A stretch of 35,770 nucleotides of DNA, taken from the NCBI GenBank assembly GCA_002155895.1, contig MUMD01000016.1:1-35770 (forward strand), written 5' to 3'. A program made the translations under genes and the position numbers. The notes below the pieces were generated by a model. The model did no database searches and was not told where the DNA came from. It saw nothing but the letters and a program-made list of their open reading frames with translations. Below, in pieces: positions 19,122 to 27,568 of this stretch. Within the stretch, counting starts at the first letter, position 1, and each line of letters starts with the position of its first letter. This DNA comes from Streptomyces rochei (lineage in GTDB: Bacteria; Actinomycetota; Actinomycetes; Streptomycetales; Streptomycetaceae).

Positions 19122-20279
19122 ATGATCGAAACGCCGTCCCTGGTGGACCAGTACTGCCACGGCGTCCTGAGAACGGAGCTGGGCCTCGGCACCTTCGAGG
19201 CCCAGCTGGCCCGCACCGAGGGCCCGCCCGCCCCGGGCACCACCCTCTTCGACACCCAGACCGGCTTCGCGGTACGCCGCTGGTGCCCGCCCCTGCTCGG
19301 CCTGGAGCCGCACTGCCCGCCCGCCCGCTACCTGGCCCGGCGCCGCGAGCTGGGCGTGATGGAGGCCGACCGCCGGCTGCTGCGCGGCAGCGGCATCACG
19401 ACCTATCTGGTCGACGCGGGCCTGCCCGGCGACCTGACCGGCCCCGAGGAGCTGGCCTCCGCCGCGGCCGCCGACGCCCACGAGATCGTCCGCCTGGAGC
19501 TGCTGGCCGAGCAGGTCGCCGACACCTCCGGCACCGTCGAGTCCTTCCTCGCCAACCTCGCCGAGGCCGTGCACGGCGCGGCCGCCCACGCGGTCGCCTT
19601 CACCTCCGTGGCCGGCGTACGGCACGGACTGGCGCTGGCGCCCGAACCGCCGGGCCCCGGAGAGGTACGCGGAGCCGCCGCCCGCTGGCTGACCGGCCGG
19701 GAGGTCGGCGGGGAGCTGAGCGACCCCGTGCTGCTGCGGCACCTGCTGTGGATCGCCGTCGCCTCGGGCCGGCCGCTTCAGCTCCACGCCGGACTGGGCG
19801 AGCCCGGCCTGCGCATCGACCGCACCGACCCGGTGCTGCTCACCGACTTCGTGCGGGCCACCGCCGGCCTGGGCACCGATCTGGTCCTGCTGCACGGCTA
19901 CCCGTACCACCGCCACGCCGCCCACCTCGCGGGCGTCTTCCCGCACGTCTACGCCGACTCGGGCGCCGCCCTGGTGCGCACCGGCGCCCGCGCGGCGACG
20001 GTCCTCGCGGAGATCCTGGAGCTGGCGCCCTTCGGCAAGATCCTGTTCTCCAGCGGCGCGCAGGGCCTTCCCGAGCTGCACGTGGTCGCCGCCCGCCTGT
20101 TCCGCGAGGCCCTGGGGCGGGTGCTGGGCACCTGGGTGGCCGAGGGCGCGTGGTCCCTGGGGGACGCGCAGCGGGTGGCGGGGATGATCGCGGCGGGGAA
20201 CGCAGGGCGGGTGTACGGGCTGGAGGAGCAGGTCCCGGCGCGCCCCGCCGGGAACGTGAGTCCGCTCAGGCCGGGGTGA
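19122..20279 (+). CDS. Amidohydrolase-like protein (FluG N-terminal type), metal site degenerate
   Basis: 385-aa TIM-barrel protein resembling amidohydrolase_2/FluG N-terminal domains: FLANLAEAVHGAAAHAVAFTSVAG, RPLQLHAGLGEPGLRI, LVLLHGYPYHRHAAHLAGVFPHVYAD and ILFSSGAQGLPEL. The usual N-terminal His-x-His is Tyr11-Cys-His13 here, and the barrel-end Asp, normally in a GSD/STD context, is replaced (Ser311-Gly312). Thus key metal ligands appear to be missing and hydrolase activity is doubtful. ATG 19122 has GGGGAG upstream. It ends 13 bp from the convergent ctaA. Function unknown. Confidence 0.75.
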   Translation: MIETPSLVDQYCHGVLRTELGLGTFEAQLARTEGPPAPGTTLFDTQTGFAVRRWCPPLLGLEPHCPPARYLARRRELGVMEADRRLLRGSGITTYLVDAGLPGDLTGPEELASAAAADAHEIVRLELLAEQVADTSGTVESFLANLAEAVHGAAAHAVAFTSVAGVRHGLALAPEPPGPGEVRGAAARWLTGREVGGELSDPVLLRHLLWIAVASGRPLQLHAGLGEPGLRIDRTDPVLLTDFVRATAGLGTDLVLLHGYPYHRHAAHLAGVFPHVYADSGAALVRTGARAATVLAEILELAPFGKILFSSGAQGLPELHVVAARLFREALGRVLGTWVAEGAWSLGDAQRVAGMIAAGNAGRVYGLEEQVPARPAGNVSPLRPG

Positions 20280-20292
20280 GCCCGCCCGGTCC

Positions 20293-21348
20293 TCAGGCCC
20301 GGGTGAGCGTCGCCTCGACCGCCGGGCCGGGCAGGCCGGCCGTCTCCTCCGGCCGCTCGCGCAGGGCCAGCAGCACCCGCAGCGTCGCGATCCACACCAG
20401 GCACGAGCCGAACATGTGCAGCCCGACCAGGACCTCGGGGAGGTCGGTGAAGTACTGCACGTAACCGATGACACCCTGCGCGAGCAGCACCAGGAACAGT
20501 TCCCGGGTGCGGGCCAGGGGGCCCTTGGGCGCGTCGACGGCCTTGAGCACGAACCACAGGGCGAACGTCAGCGTCACCACGACCCACGCCAGCACGGCGT
20601 GGACCTTGCTCACCGTCTCCCAGTCGATCGGCATCCGCTCGACCTCGCTGGAGTCGCCCGCGTGCGGGCCCGCCCCGGTCACCACGGTGCCGACCGCGAT
20701 CAGCAGCACGGAGACGACGACCAGGACCCACACCAACTGCTGGATGGCCTTGCCGACCAGGGGGCGCGGTGCCGCGTCGCCCTCCCGGGTGCGCTGCCAC
20801 ATCACGGTGGCGACCGCGATCAGCGCGGTGGACAGCAGGAAGTGGGCCGCGACCGTGTACGGGTTGAGGCCGACGAGGACCACGATGCCGCCGAGGATCG
20901 CGTTGCCCATCACGATCCAGAACTGCGCCCAGCCCAGCCGGGTCAGGCCGCGCCGGAACGGCTTCTGCGAGCGCGCGGCGATGATCGCCCAGCCGACCGC
21001 CGCGCACAGCACGTAGGTCAGCAGGCGGTTGCCGAACTCGATGACGCCGTGGACGCCCATCTCGCTGGTGTTGGTCAGCGAGTCCTCGGTGCACTTGGGC
21101 CAGGTCGGGCAGCCGAGGCCCGAGCCGGTCAGGCGCACCGCGCCGCCGGTGACCACGATGACCACCGACATGACGAGTGCGACGAGGGCCGCCCGCCGGA
21201 CCGTCCGGGGATCCGGGGTCCAGCGCGCGGCGATGAAGGCGAGCGGGTTGCGCACGGCGGCTGCGGCGTCGGCGCGGGTCACGTTTGGCACGCCGTCCAT
21301 CGTAGGGGGCTGCTTGTGCACGCTTTCACGAGGGTCGGTTCCAGGCAT
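20293..21348 (-). CDS. ctaA: Heme A synthase (COX15/CtaA)
   Basis: 351-aa membrane protein converting heme O to heme A. The four conserved histidines appear in HGVIEFGNR (His100), AHFLLS (His169), VHAVLA (His250) and LHMFGS (His311). The paired cysteines of the extracytoplasmic loop are GCPTWPKC (Cys80, Cys86). Eight hydrophobic segments fit the family. ATG 21348 lies seven bases after the stop of the upstream ABC permease with GGGA between them; a longer frame into that gene is rejected. The close spacing suggests co-transcription with the ABC exporter genes. Confidence 0.93.
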   Translation of the reverse strand: MPGTDPRESVHKQPPTMDGVPNVTRADAAAAVRNPLAFIAARWTPDPRTVRRAALVALVMSVVIVVTGGAVRLTGSGLGCPTWPKCTEDSLTNTSEMGVHGVIEFGNRLLTYVLCAAVGWAIIAARSQKPFRRGLTRLGWAQFWIVMGNAILGGIVVLVGLNPYTVAAHFLLSTALIAVATVMWQRTREGDAAPRPLVGKAIQQLVWVLVVVSVLLIAVGTVVTGAGPHAGDSSEVERMPIDWETVSKVHAVLAWVVVTLTFALWFVLKAVDAPKGPLARTRELFLVLLAQGVIGYVQYFTDLPEVLVGLHMFGSCLVWIATLRVLLALRERPEETAGLPGPAVEATLTRA

Positions 21349-21355
21349 CGCGTCC

Positions 21356-22129
21356 CTACTCCCAGCGGAAGAACTTCCCGGCGGCCGCGATCCCCACGAC
21401 GCCCCAGACGGCGAGGACGCCCAGGTCACCCCAGGGCATCGAGGCGCCGTGCTGGAGGACGTCCCGCAGCCCGTCCGACAGGGCGGAGATCGGCAGCAGC
21501 CCCAGCACGGTCTGCGCCGCGTCCGGGAACTTGTCCAGCGGCACGATCACGCCGCCGCCCACGAGCAGCAGCAGGAAGACCAGGTTGGCGGCGGCCAGCG
21601 TCGCCTCCGCCTTCAGCGTGCCCGCCATGAGCAGCCCGAGGCCCGAGAAGGCGGCCGTGCCGAGGATCAGGAGCAGCAGCACGGCGAACGGGTTGCCCTG
21701 CGGCGACCAGCCCAGCGCGAACGCGATCACGGTCAGCAGGACGATCTGGAGCACCTCGGTGACCAGCACGGCCACCGTCTTCGCGGTCATCAGGCCCCAG
21801 CGGGGCAGCGGGGAGGCGGCCAGCCGCTTCAGCACCCCGTACCGGCGTTCGAAGCCGGTGGCGATGGCCTGCCCGGTGAACGCGGTCGACAGCACGGCGA
21901 GCGCCAGGATGCCGGGCGCCAGGAAGTCGACGGCCTCGCCCGCGCCGGTGTCGACGATGTCGACGGTGCTGAACAGCACCAGCAGCAGCGTCGGGATGAT
22001 CACCGTGAGCAGCAGCTGCTCGCCGTTGCGCAGCAGCATCTTCGTCTCGAGCGCGGCTTGGGCGGCGATCATGCGGCCGAGCGGCGCGGCCCCGGGCTTC
22101 GGCGTGTACGTACCGGTGCTCGTCGTCAT
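21356..22129 (-). CDS. ABC-2 type transporter permease
   Basis: 257-aa permease with six hydrophobic segments, starting MTTSTGTYTPKPGAAPLGRMIAAQAALETKMLLRN... (only the first 20 residues are specific to the start choice). The motif FERRYGVLKRLAASPLPRW after the second segment is typical of ABC-2 drug/polysaccharide/lipid exporters. ATG 22129 overlaps the ATPase stop as ATGA. Partner of the ATPase upstream, and neighbour of ctaA as in many actinobacteria, where this pair is conserved beside heme/cytochrome oxidase genes. Substrate unknown; heme-related traffic is only a contextual guess. Confidence 0.88.
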   Translation of the reverse strand: MTTSTGTYTPKPGAAPLGRMIAAQAALETKMLLRNGEQLLLTVIIPTLLLVLFSTVDIVDTGAGEAVDFLAPGILALAVLSTAFTGQAIATGFERRYGVLKRLAASPLPRWGLMTAKTVAVLVTEVLQIVLLTVIAFALGWSPQGNPFAVLLLLILGTAAFSGLGLLMAGTLKAEATLAAANLVFLLLLVGGGVIVPLDKFPDAAQTVLGLLPISALSDGLRDVLQHGASMPWGDLGVLAVWGVVGIAAAGKFFRWE

Positions 22130-23049
22130 GAGCGCAGTTCCTTGCCCGTGAGTTCCAGGAAGACGTCCTCCAGGGTGTGCCGCTCCACCGAGATCCGGTC
22201 CGGCATCACCCCGTGCTGGGCGCACCAGGACGTCACGGTCGCCAGGAGCTGCGGGTCGACCTTGCCGTTGACGCGGTAGGAGCCCGGGGTCAGCTCGGCG
22301 GCCGAGGAGTCCGCGGGCAGCGCCTTGAGCAGCGAGGCGACGTCCAGTCCGGGGCGCCCGGTGAAGCGCAGCGTGTTCTCGGCGCCGCCGCGGCACAGCT
22401 CCTCGGGGGAGCCCTGGGCGATGACCCGGCCGGCGTCGATGACGGCCACGTCGTCGGCGAGCTGCTCGGCCTCGTCCATGTGGTGGGTGGTGAGGATGAC
22501 GGACACGCCGTCGGCGCGCAGGTCCCGCACCAGGTCCCAGGTGGCGCGGCGGGCCTGCGGGTCGAGTCCGGCGGTCGGCTCGTCGAGGAACACCAGCTCG
22601 GGGCGCCCGACCACGGCCATGGCGAGGGCGAGCCGCTGCTGCTGGCCGCCGGAGAGCCGGCGGTACGTGGTCCGGCCGCACGAGCCGAGGCCCAGCCGTT
22701 CGATCAGCGCGTCCACGTCCAGCGGGTGGGCGTGGAGCTTCGCGACGTGGCGCAGCATCTCGTCCGCGCGGGCGCCGGAGTAGACGCCGCCGGACTGGAG
22801 CATCACGCCGATCCGGGGCCGCAGCTCGCCGCCCTGCCGTACCGGGTCGAGGCCCAGGACGCGCACCGTGCCGGAGTCCGGCTTCCGGTACCCCTCGCAG
22901 GTCTCGACCGTGGTCGTCTTGCCGGCTCCGTTGGGGCCGAGTACGGCGGTGACACCCGTTCGGGCCACCAGGTCGAGGCCGTCCACCGCGGTCTTCGTGC
23001 CGTACCGCTTCACCAGGGCCTGGACCTGGACCACGGGCTCGCTTCGCAT
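22126..23049 (-). CDS. ABC transporter ATPase (DrrA/CcmA-like)
   Basis: 307-aa ATPase: Walker A GPNGAGKT (38-45), signature LSGGQQQR (132-139), Walker B ending LDEPTAGLDP (155-164), switch histidine in LTTHHMDEAE. A C-terminal extension of about 80 residues ends HTLEDVFLELTGKELRS, typical of the DrrA group. ATG 23049 has no ribosome site; a TAGACT box lies eight bases upstream on the coding strand (23058-23063), so a leaderless mRNA is likely. First gene of the ATPase-permease-ctaA group. Confidence 0.92.
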   Translation of the reverse strand: MRSEPVVQVQALVKRYGTKTAVDGLDLVARTGVTAVLGPNGAGKTTTVETCEGYRKPDSGTVRVLGLDPVRQGGELRPRIGVMLQSGGVYSGARADEMLRHVAKLHAHPLDVDALIERLGLGSCGRTTYRRLSGGQQQRLALAMAVVGRPELVFLDEPTAGLDPQARRATWDLVRDLRADGVSVILTTHHMDEAEQLADDVAVIDAGRVIAQGSPEELCRGGAENTLRFTGRPGLDVASLLKALPADSSAAELTPGSYRVNGKVDPQLLATVTSWCAQHGVMPDRISVERHTLEDVFLELTGKELRS

Positions 23050-23063
23050 GGGTCACGAGTCTA
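23050..23063 (-). promoter_or_regulatory. Leaderless -10 element of the ABC ATPase gene
   Basis: On the minus strand TAGACT (23063-23058) is followed by eight bases and the ATG at 23049. TANNNT with this spacing fits leaderless transcription; no -35 recognised. Confidence 0.45.
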
Positions 23064-23133
23064 GGTAGGCGGGGCGGCGGCCGGGCGCGGGGGTGGCGGA
23101 ACTCCCTCCCACGGGGAGGCGCGTCCCGGGGGC

Positions 23134-23922
23134 TCACTCGCGCGGACGGTGCAGCGGCAGCCACCGCTGCGCGTACGCGACCGCGTCGGCCAGCGGGAAC
23201 AGCCGCGCCACCGCCGCGCCGACCCGCCCGCGCACCACGGGCCGGTCCCGTTCGAAGTCGTGCCCCAGTTCGTCGAACCGCTCGGAGGTGATCGACACCT
23301 CGGTCACTCTCTCCCAGCCCACCGGACCCGGGCGCCCCACCTCCACCAGCGGGGAGGGGATGCGGTACTCGGCGAGGTGGAAGCCGGTGCACGCCTCGTA
23401 GCCGGCGCCGAGCAGCAGCACCCGGGCGCCCATCCGCTCCAGCGTCGCCAGCGGGCTCCGCTCGCCCAGCCGGCAGTCCGTCGCGTGCCCGGCGACGACC
23501 TCGGCGGCGCGCGGGCCGAGCGCGGCGAAGGACGTCTGCGGGTGCGCGCTGCGCAGGGCGCCCGGCCAGGTGCGCACGGTCTCGGGGACCACGCCGACCC
23601 CGCGCGAGGGCGTGATCAGCGGGTCGTAGGCGGGCATCGCCGCGCGGACGGTGTCCCACCACTCCTCGGGCACCGGCGGGCTGCGCCACAGCGACGGGTC
23701 CGACAGGTCGCCGGTCTGGGTGGGGACCACCAGGGTGCCCTCCGGGGCGAGCGCGTCGAGCAGTCCCTGGACCACCGCGACGGGGCCTCCGCAGACCCAT
23801 CCGAGGGAGCTGAGCGAGGTGTGCACGAGAAGCGTGTCGTCCGTCTTCACACCCAGCTCGCGCAGTCCGGCGGCGATCGTGCCGCGGGTGACGAGTGGGC
23901 CGGTGGGAGGGGGTGCGGGCAT
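23134..23922 (-). CDS. Aminoglycoside 3-N-acetyltransferase family protein
   Basis: 262-aa protein of the AAC(3) acetyl-CoA-dependent N-acetyltransferase family. Typical blocks are [15 protein letters not shown] (33-47), [15 protein letters not shown], a [10 protein letters not shown] block, [30 protein letters not shown] and the final [26 protein letters not shown] 23922 has only a poor ribosome site. Full-length family members confer aminoglycoside resistance in producers, but many chromosomal Streptomyces copies are uncharacterised and may act on other amines. No antibiotic cluster is visible around it. It is divergent from sufR. Confidence 0.85.
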   Translation of the reverse strand: MPAPPPTGPLVTRGTIAAGLRELGVKTDDTLLVHTSLSSLGWVCGGPVAVVQGLLDALAPEGTLVVPTQTGDLSDPSLWRSPPVPEEWWDTVRAAMPAYDPLITPSRGVGVVPETVRTWPGALRSAHPQTSFAALGPRAAEVVAGHATDCRLGERSPLATLERMGARVLLLGAGYEACTGFHLAEYRIPSPLVEVGRPGPVGWERVTEVSITSERFDELGHDFERDRPVVRGRVGAAVARLFPLADAVAYAQRWLPLHRPRE

Positions 23923-23963
23923 GCCGGGGAGTGTCCCGCAGCGCCGTCCCGGGCGCCACCGGA

Positions 23964-23975
23964 TTGATCGATCAA
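23964..23975. promoter_or_regulatory. Palindrome upstream of sufR
   Basis: TTGATCGATCAA is a perfect 12-bp palindrome in the 160-bp region between the acetyltransferase gene and sufR. Regulator unknown. Confidence 0.4.
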
Positions 23976-23996
23976 AGATCGTTTCCGCAGGTCAGA

Positions 23997-24010
23997 TTAG
24001 GTAAACCTAA
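23997..24010. promoter_or_regulatory. Iron-box-like palindrome upstream of sufR
   Basis: TTAGGT-AA-ACCTAA is an inverted repeat (6-2-6). Its half-sites equal those of the DtxR/DmdR1 iron box of actinobacteria, but that 19-bp box has a 7-bp centre, whereas here the centre is only 2 bp. So it may be a variant site or a different regulator's site. Confidence 0.45.
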
Positions 24011-24046
24011 GTGACGCAGGGCACCGTCCGATGATCCGGACGCGGC

Positions 24047-24085
24047 TTGCCCGGCTCCGAGGAATTACGCAACAATGGCGTTGTG
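24047..24085 (+). promoter_or_regulatory. sufR promoter with SufR operator over the start codon
   Basis: TTGCCC (24047-24052), 18 nt, then AACAAT (24071-24076) make a plausible promoter whose start point would fall at the GTG at 24083 (leaderless). CAAC-N6-GTTG (24070-24083) is the sequence I recall as the SufR site of Streptomyces; it covers the -10 and the first base of the start codon, giving tight autorepression. Confidence 0.7.
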
Positions 24086-24841
24086 AAAAACGTTGGCGAG
24101 GCTCCGCAGGAGGAACTCGCGACCGGTGAGCGGTCCACCCGCAACCGCGTCGCGCGCTCCATCCTGGACCACGGGCCGTCGACCGTCGCCGAGCTCGCCG
24201 GGCGCCTGGGCCTGACCCAGGCCGCCGTCCGGCGCCACCTCGACGCGCTGGTCGCCGACGACGTGGTCGAAGCCCGCGAGCAGCGGGTCTACGGCACGCG
24301 CACGCGCGGGAGGCCGGCCAAGGTCTTCGCGCTCACCGACTGCGGCCGGGACGCCTTCGACCAGTCCTACGACAAGCTGGCCGCCGACGCCCTGCGCTGG
24401 ATCGCCGAGCAGGAGGGCGGGGAGAAGGCCATCGCCGCCTTCGCCCGCGCCCGGATCGCCGGTCAGGCCGGCGCCTACCGCAAGGCGGTCGAGTCGGCGC
24501 CCCCCGACCAGCGCACGGAAGCGCTGGCCAAGGCCCTGAGCGCGGACGGGTACGCTGCTGTCGCGCGGAGCGCACCCCGGCCCCAGCAGGGCGAGCAGCT
24601 GTGCCAGCACCACTGCCCGGTCGCCCATGTCGCCGAGCAGTTCCCGCAGCTGTGCGAGGCGGAGACGGAATTTTTCGCCGAGCTGCTCGGTACGCATGTA
24701 CAGCGGCTCGCGACCATCGCGCACGGCGACGGGGTCTGCACCACCTTCATTCCGAAGACTTCGCACGCGGCGGACCCGTCGCGCGCGGCCACGAACACCG
24801 ATAACGCATCTGCAAGCACGGCCGGGAGGAACCCCGCATGA
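24083..24841 (+). CDS. sufR: Iron-sulfur-sensing repressor SufR
   Basis: 252-aa regulator. The winged helix lies at about 20-85 ([38 protein letters not shown], the [13 protein letters not shown] wing). Cysteines for an Fe-S cluster follow: Cys174, Cys178, Cys191 and Cys219 ([28 protein letters not shown]). SufR holds a [4Fe-4S] cluster and represses its own suf operon when clusters are plentiful. GTG 24083 is chosen because the promoter and the CAAC-N6-GTTG operator end there; the longer in-frame TTG at 24047 would coincide with the -35. The stop overlaps sufB as ATGA, and GGGAGGA for sufB lies within sufR. Confidence 0.93.
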   Translation: MKNVGEAPQEELATGERSTRNRVARSILDHGPSTVAELAGRLGLTQAAVRRHLDALVADDVVEAREQRVYGTRTRGRPAKVFALTDCGRDAFDQSYDKLAADALRWIAEQEGGEKAIAAFARARIAGQAGAYRKAVESAPPDQRTEALAKALSADGYAAVARSAPRPQQGEQLCQHHCPVAHVAEQFPQLCEAETEFFAELLGTHVQRLATIAHGDGVCTTFIPKTSHAADPSRAATNTDNASASTAGRNPA

Positions 24842-26259
24842 CTCTCCCCACGGAGACTGCTCACCCTGAGCTCGAGGGCCTGGGCAAGTACGAGTACGGC
24901 TGGGCCGACTCCGACACGGCCGGCGCCTCTGCCAGGCGCGGCATCGACGAGGACGTCGTCCGGGACATCTCCGACAAGAAGTCCGAGCCGGAGTGGATGA
25001 CCAAGCTCCGTCTCAAGGGCCTCAAGCTGTTCGAGAAGAAGCCCATGCCCAACTGGGGCTCGGACCTGTCGGGCATCGACTTCGACAACATCAAGTACTT
25101 CGTGCGCTCCACGGAGAAGCAGGCGGAGTCCTGGGAGGACCTGCCCGAGGACATCAAGAACACGTACGACAAGCTCGGCATCCCCGAGGCGGAGAAGCAG
25201 CGCCTCGTGGCCGGTGTCGCGGCCCAGTACGAGTCGGAGGTCGTCTACCACCAGATCCGCGAGGACCTGGAGGAGCAGGGCGTCATCTTCCTCGACACCG
25301 ACACCGCGCTGAAGGAGCACCCGGAGCTCTTCAAGGAGTACTTCGGCACCGTCATCCCGGCCGGTGACAACAAGTTCGCCGCGCTGAACACGGCCGTGTG
25401 GTCCGGCGGCTCCTTCATCTACGTGCCGAAGGGCGTGCACGTCGAGATCCCGCTCCAGGCCTACTTCCGCATCAACACGGAGAACATGGGCCAGTTCGAG
25501 CGGACCCTGATCATCGTCGACGAGGGCGCCTACGTGCACTACGTCGAGGGCTGCACGGCTCCGATCTACAAGTCGGACTCGCTGCACAGCGCCGTGGTCG
25601 AGATCATCGTCAAGAAGAACGCCCGCTGCCGCTACACGACCATCCAGAACTGGTCGAACAACGTCTACAACCTGGTCACCAAGCGCGCCGTGGCGTACGA
25701 GGGCGCGACCATGGAGTGGATCGACGGCAACATCGGCTCCAAGGTGACGATGAAGTATCCGGCCGTCTACCTGATGGGCGAGCACGCCAAGGGTGAGACC
25801 CTGTCCATCGCCTTCGCGGGCGAGGGCCAGCACCAGGACGCCGGCGCCAAGATGGTCCACATGGCCCCGAACACCTCCTCCAACATCGTCTCCAAGTCGG
25901 TGGCGCGAGGCGGCGGCCGCACCTCGTACCGCGGCCTGATCGAGATCGGCGAGGGCGCCCCGGGCGCCAAGTCCAACGTGCTGTGCGACGCGCTGCTCGT
26001 GGACACCATCTCCCGCTCGGACACCTACCCCTACGTGGACGTCCGCGAGGACGACGTGTCCATGGGTCACGAGGCGACCGTCTCCAAGGTCTCCGAGGAC
26101 CAGCTCTTCTACCTGATGAGCCGCGGCCTGTCCGAGGACGAGGCGATGGCGATGATCGTGCGCGGCTTCGTCGAGCCGATCGCCAAGGAGCTGCCGATGG
26201 AGTACGCGCTCGAACTCAACCGGCTGATCGAGCTCCAGATGGAAGGCGCGGTCGGCTAG
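24838..26259 (+). CDS. sufB: Fe-S cluster scaffold protein SufB
   Basis: 473-aa scaffold of the SufBCD complex on which clusters are built. Conserved stretches include [13 protein letters not shown], the beta-helix core ([40 protein letters not shown]), [12 protein letters not shown] with the conserved Cys used for sulfur transfer, and the C-terminal [24 protein letters not shown] 24838 with GGGAGGA upstream. Coupled to sufR. A hairpin separates it from sufD. Confidence 0.97.
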   Translation: MTLPTETAHPELEGLGKYEYGWADSDTAGASARRGIDEDVVRDISDKKSEPEWMTKLRLKGLKLFEKKPMPNWGSDLSGIDFDNIKYFVRSTEKQAESWEDLPEDIKNTYDKLGIPEAEKQRLVAGVAAQYESEVVYHQIREDLEEQGVIFLDTDTALKEHPELFKEYFGTVIPAGDNKFAALNTAVWSGGSFIYVPKGVHVEIPLQAYFRINTENMGQFERTLIIVDEGAYVHYVEGCTAPIYKSDSLHSAVVEIIVKKNARCRYTTIQNWSNNVYNLVTKRAVAYEGATMEWIDGNIGSKVTMKYPAVYLMGEHAKGETLSIAFAGEGQHQDAGAKMVHMAPNTSSNIVSKSVARGGGRTSYRGLIEIGEGAPGAKSNVLCDALLVDTISRSDTYPYVDVREDDVSMGHEATVSKVSEDQLFYLMSRGLSEDEAMAMIVRGFVEPIAKELPMEYALELNRLIELQMEGAVG

Positions 26260-26269
26260 TCACCGGCCG

Positions 26270-26291
26270 GGGGCGGCCCACCGGCCGCCCC
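26270..26291. promoter_or_regulatory. Hairpin between sufB and sufD
   Basis: GGGGCGGCC-cacc-GGCCGCCCC: a perfect 9-bp stem with a 4-nt loop, 10 nt after the sufB stop. It lies in the only long gap (82 bp) of the operon and could be a partial terminator or an mRNA processing/stability element. Confidence 0.6.
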
Positions 26292-26341
26292 GCCTTCCCA
26301 TCCAGCCCCATACGTAACGGAAAGCGAGCACTACGACAGCC

Positions 26342-27568
26342 ATGGCTGAGGCTCAGAACTCCCCCACTTCCGGCTTCGCTCCAGCGGGGGGACCCCCACC
26401 GGTGGGCTCCACCACCGCCGGTGCGATCGCGGTGGCCGCCGAGGCCGACTCGACCGTCGCCACGCGCATGAGCGCGCCCCCGTCCTTCGACGTGGCGGAC
26501 TTCCCGGTCCCGCACGGCCGCGAGGAGGAGTGGCGCTTCACCCCGCTGGAGCGGCTGCGCGGCCTGCACGACGGCACCGCCACCGCCACCGACGAGGGCG
26601 TCAAGGTCGCCGTCGAGGCCCCCGAGGGCGTCACCGTCGAGACCGTCGGCCGCGACGACGCCCGGCTCGGCCGGGCGGGCAAGCCGGTGGACCGCGTCGC
26701 CGCCCAGGCGTACTCCGCCTTCGCGCAGGCCGGTGTGATCACCGTCCCCAAGGAGACGGTGCTGACCGAGCCCGTGCGCATCGCCGTGCACGGCGAGGGC
26801 GGCACGGCCTACGCCCACCAGGTCATCGAGCTCGGTGCCTTCGCCGAGGCCGTCGTGGTCATCGACCACACCGGTGACGCGGTGCTCGCCGCCAACGTCG
26901 AGTACGTCCTCGGCGACGGCGCCAAGCTCACCGTCGTCTCCGTCCAGGACTGGGACGCCAAGGCCGTGCACGTGGGCCAGCACAACGCCCTCGTAGGCCG
27001 CGACGCCTCCTTCAAGTCGGTCGTCGTCACCTTCGGCGGCGACGTGGTCCGCCTGCACCCGCGCGTGCAGTACGCCGGTCCCGGCGGCGAGGCCGAGCTG
27101 TTCGGCCTGTACTTCACCGACCGGGGCCAGCACCAGGAGCACCGCCTCCTGGTCGACCACAACGTCCCGCACTGCAAGTCCAACGTCGTCTACAAGGGCG
27201 CGCTCCAGGGCGACGACGCGCACGCGGTCTGGATCGGCGACGTGCTCATCGAGGCCAAGGCCGAGGGCACCGACACCTACGAGATGAACCGCAACCTCGT
27301 CCTCACCGACGGCGCCCGGGTCGACTCCGTGCCGAACCTGGAGATCGAGACCGGTGAGATCGTCGGCGCCGGCCACGCCTCCGCGACCGGCCGCTTCGAC
27401 GACGAGCAGCTCTTCTACCTGATGGCGCGCGGCATCCCCGAGATCGACGCCCGCCGCCTGGTGGTCCGCGGCTTCTTCGCCGAGCTGGTCCAGCAGATCG
27501 GCGTCCCGGACATCGAGGAGCGCCTGCTCGCCAAGATCGAAGAGGAGCTGGAGGCGTCGGTCGCATGA
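26342..27568 (+). CDS. sufD: Fe-S cluster assembly protein SufD
   Basis: 408-aa partner of SufB in the SufBCD complex. The core resembles SufB: YTDRGQHQEHRLL-like LYFTDRGQHQEHRLLVDHN, KSNVVYKGALQGD and GHASATGRFDDEQLFYLMARGI with the conserved His. Residues 46-64 (PSFDVADFPVPHGREEEWR) are the usual SufD start region. The first 44 residues are an Ala/Pro/Gly-rich extension, part of which (GFAPAGGPPPVGS) is encoded by a probable dispersed repeat. ATG 26342 has only a distant purine stretch; initiation further downstream (for example ATG 26468, before SAPPSFDVADF) is possible. Overlaps the ferredoxin gene as ATGA. Confidence 0.93.
   Translation: MAEAQNSPTSGFAPAGGPPPVGSTTAGAIAVAAEADSTVATRMSAPPSFDVADFPVPHGREEEWRFTPLERLRGLHDGTATATDEGVKVAVEAPEGVTVETVGRDDARLGRAGKPVDRVAAQAYSAFAQAGVITVPKETVLTEPVRIAVHGEGGTAYAHQVIELGAFAEAVVVIDHTGDAVLAANVEYVLGDGAKLTVVSVQDWDAKAVHVGQHNALVGRDASFKSVVVTFGGDVVRLHPRVQYAGPGGEAELFGLYFTDRGQHQEHRLLVDHNVPHCKSNVVYKGALQGDDAHAVWIGDVLIEAKAEGTDTYEMNRNLVLTDGARVDSVPNLEIETGEIVGAGHASATGRFDDEQLFYLMARGIPEIDARRLVVRGFFAELVQQIGVPDIEERLLAKIEEELEASVA
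26359..26398. repeat. Probable dispersed Streptomyces repeat inside sufD
   Basis: Runs C5, G6 and C5 (26361-26365, 26386-26391, 26393-26397) surround the stretch GGCTTCGCTCCAGC. Arms TCCCCC and GGGGGGA can pair, and GGGGG-GA-CCCCC is a second palindrome. From memory this CTTCGCTCCAGCGG-G/C-run sequence recurs in many Streptomyces genomes. Here it is translated in frame. Confidence 0.55.

Noticed and set aside
24047-24082. Longer SufR start at TTG 24047
   Set aside because: That codon coincides with the -35 box; the extension contains the operator and a rare TTA codon.
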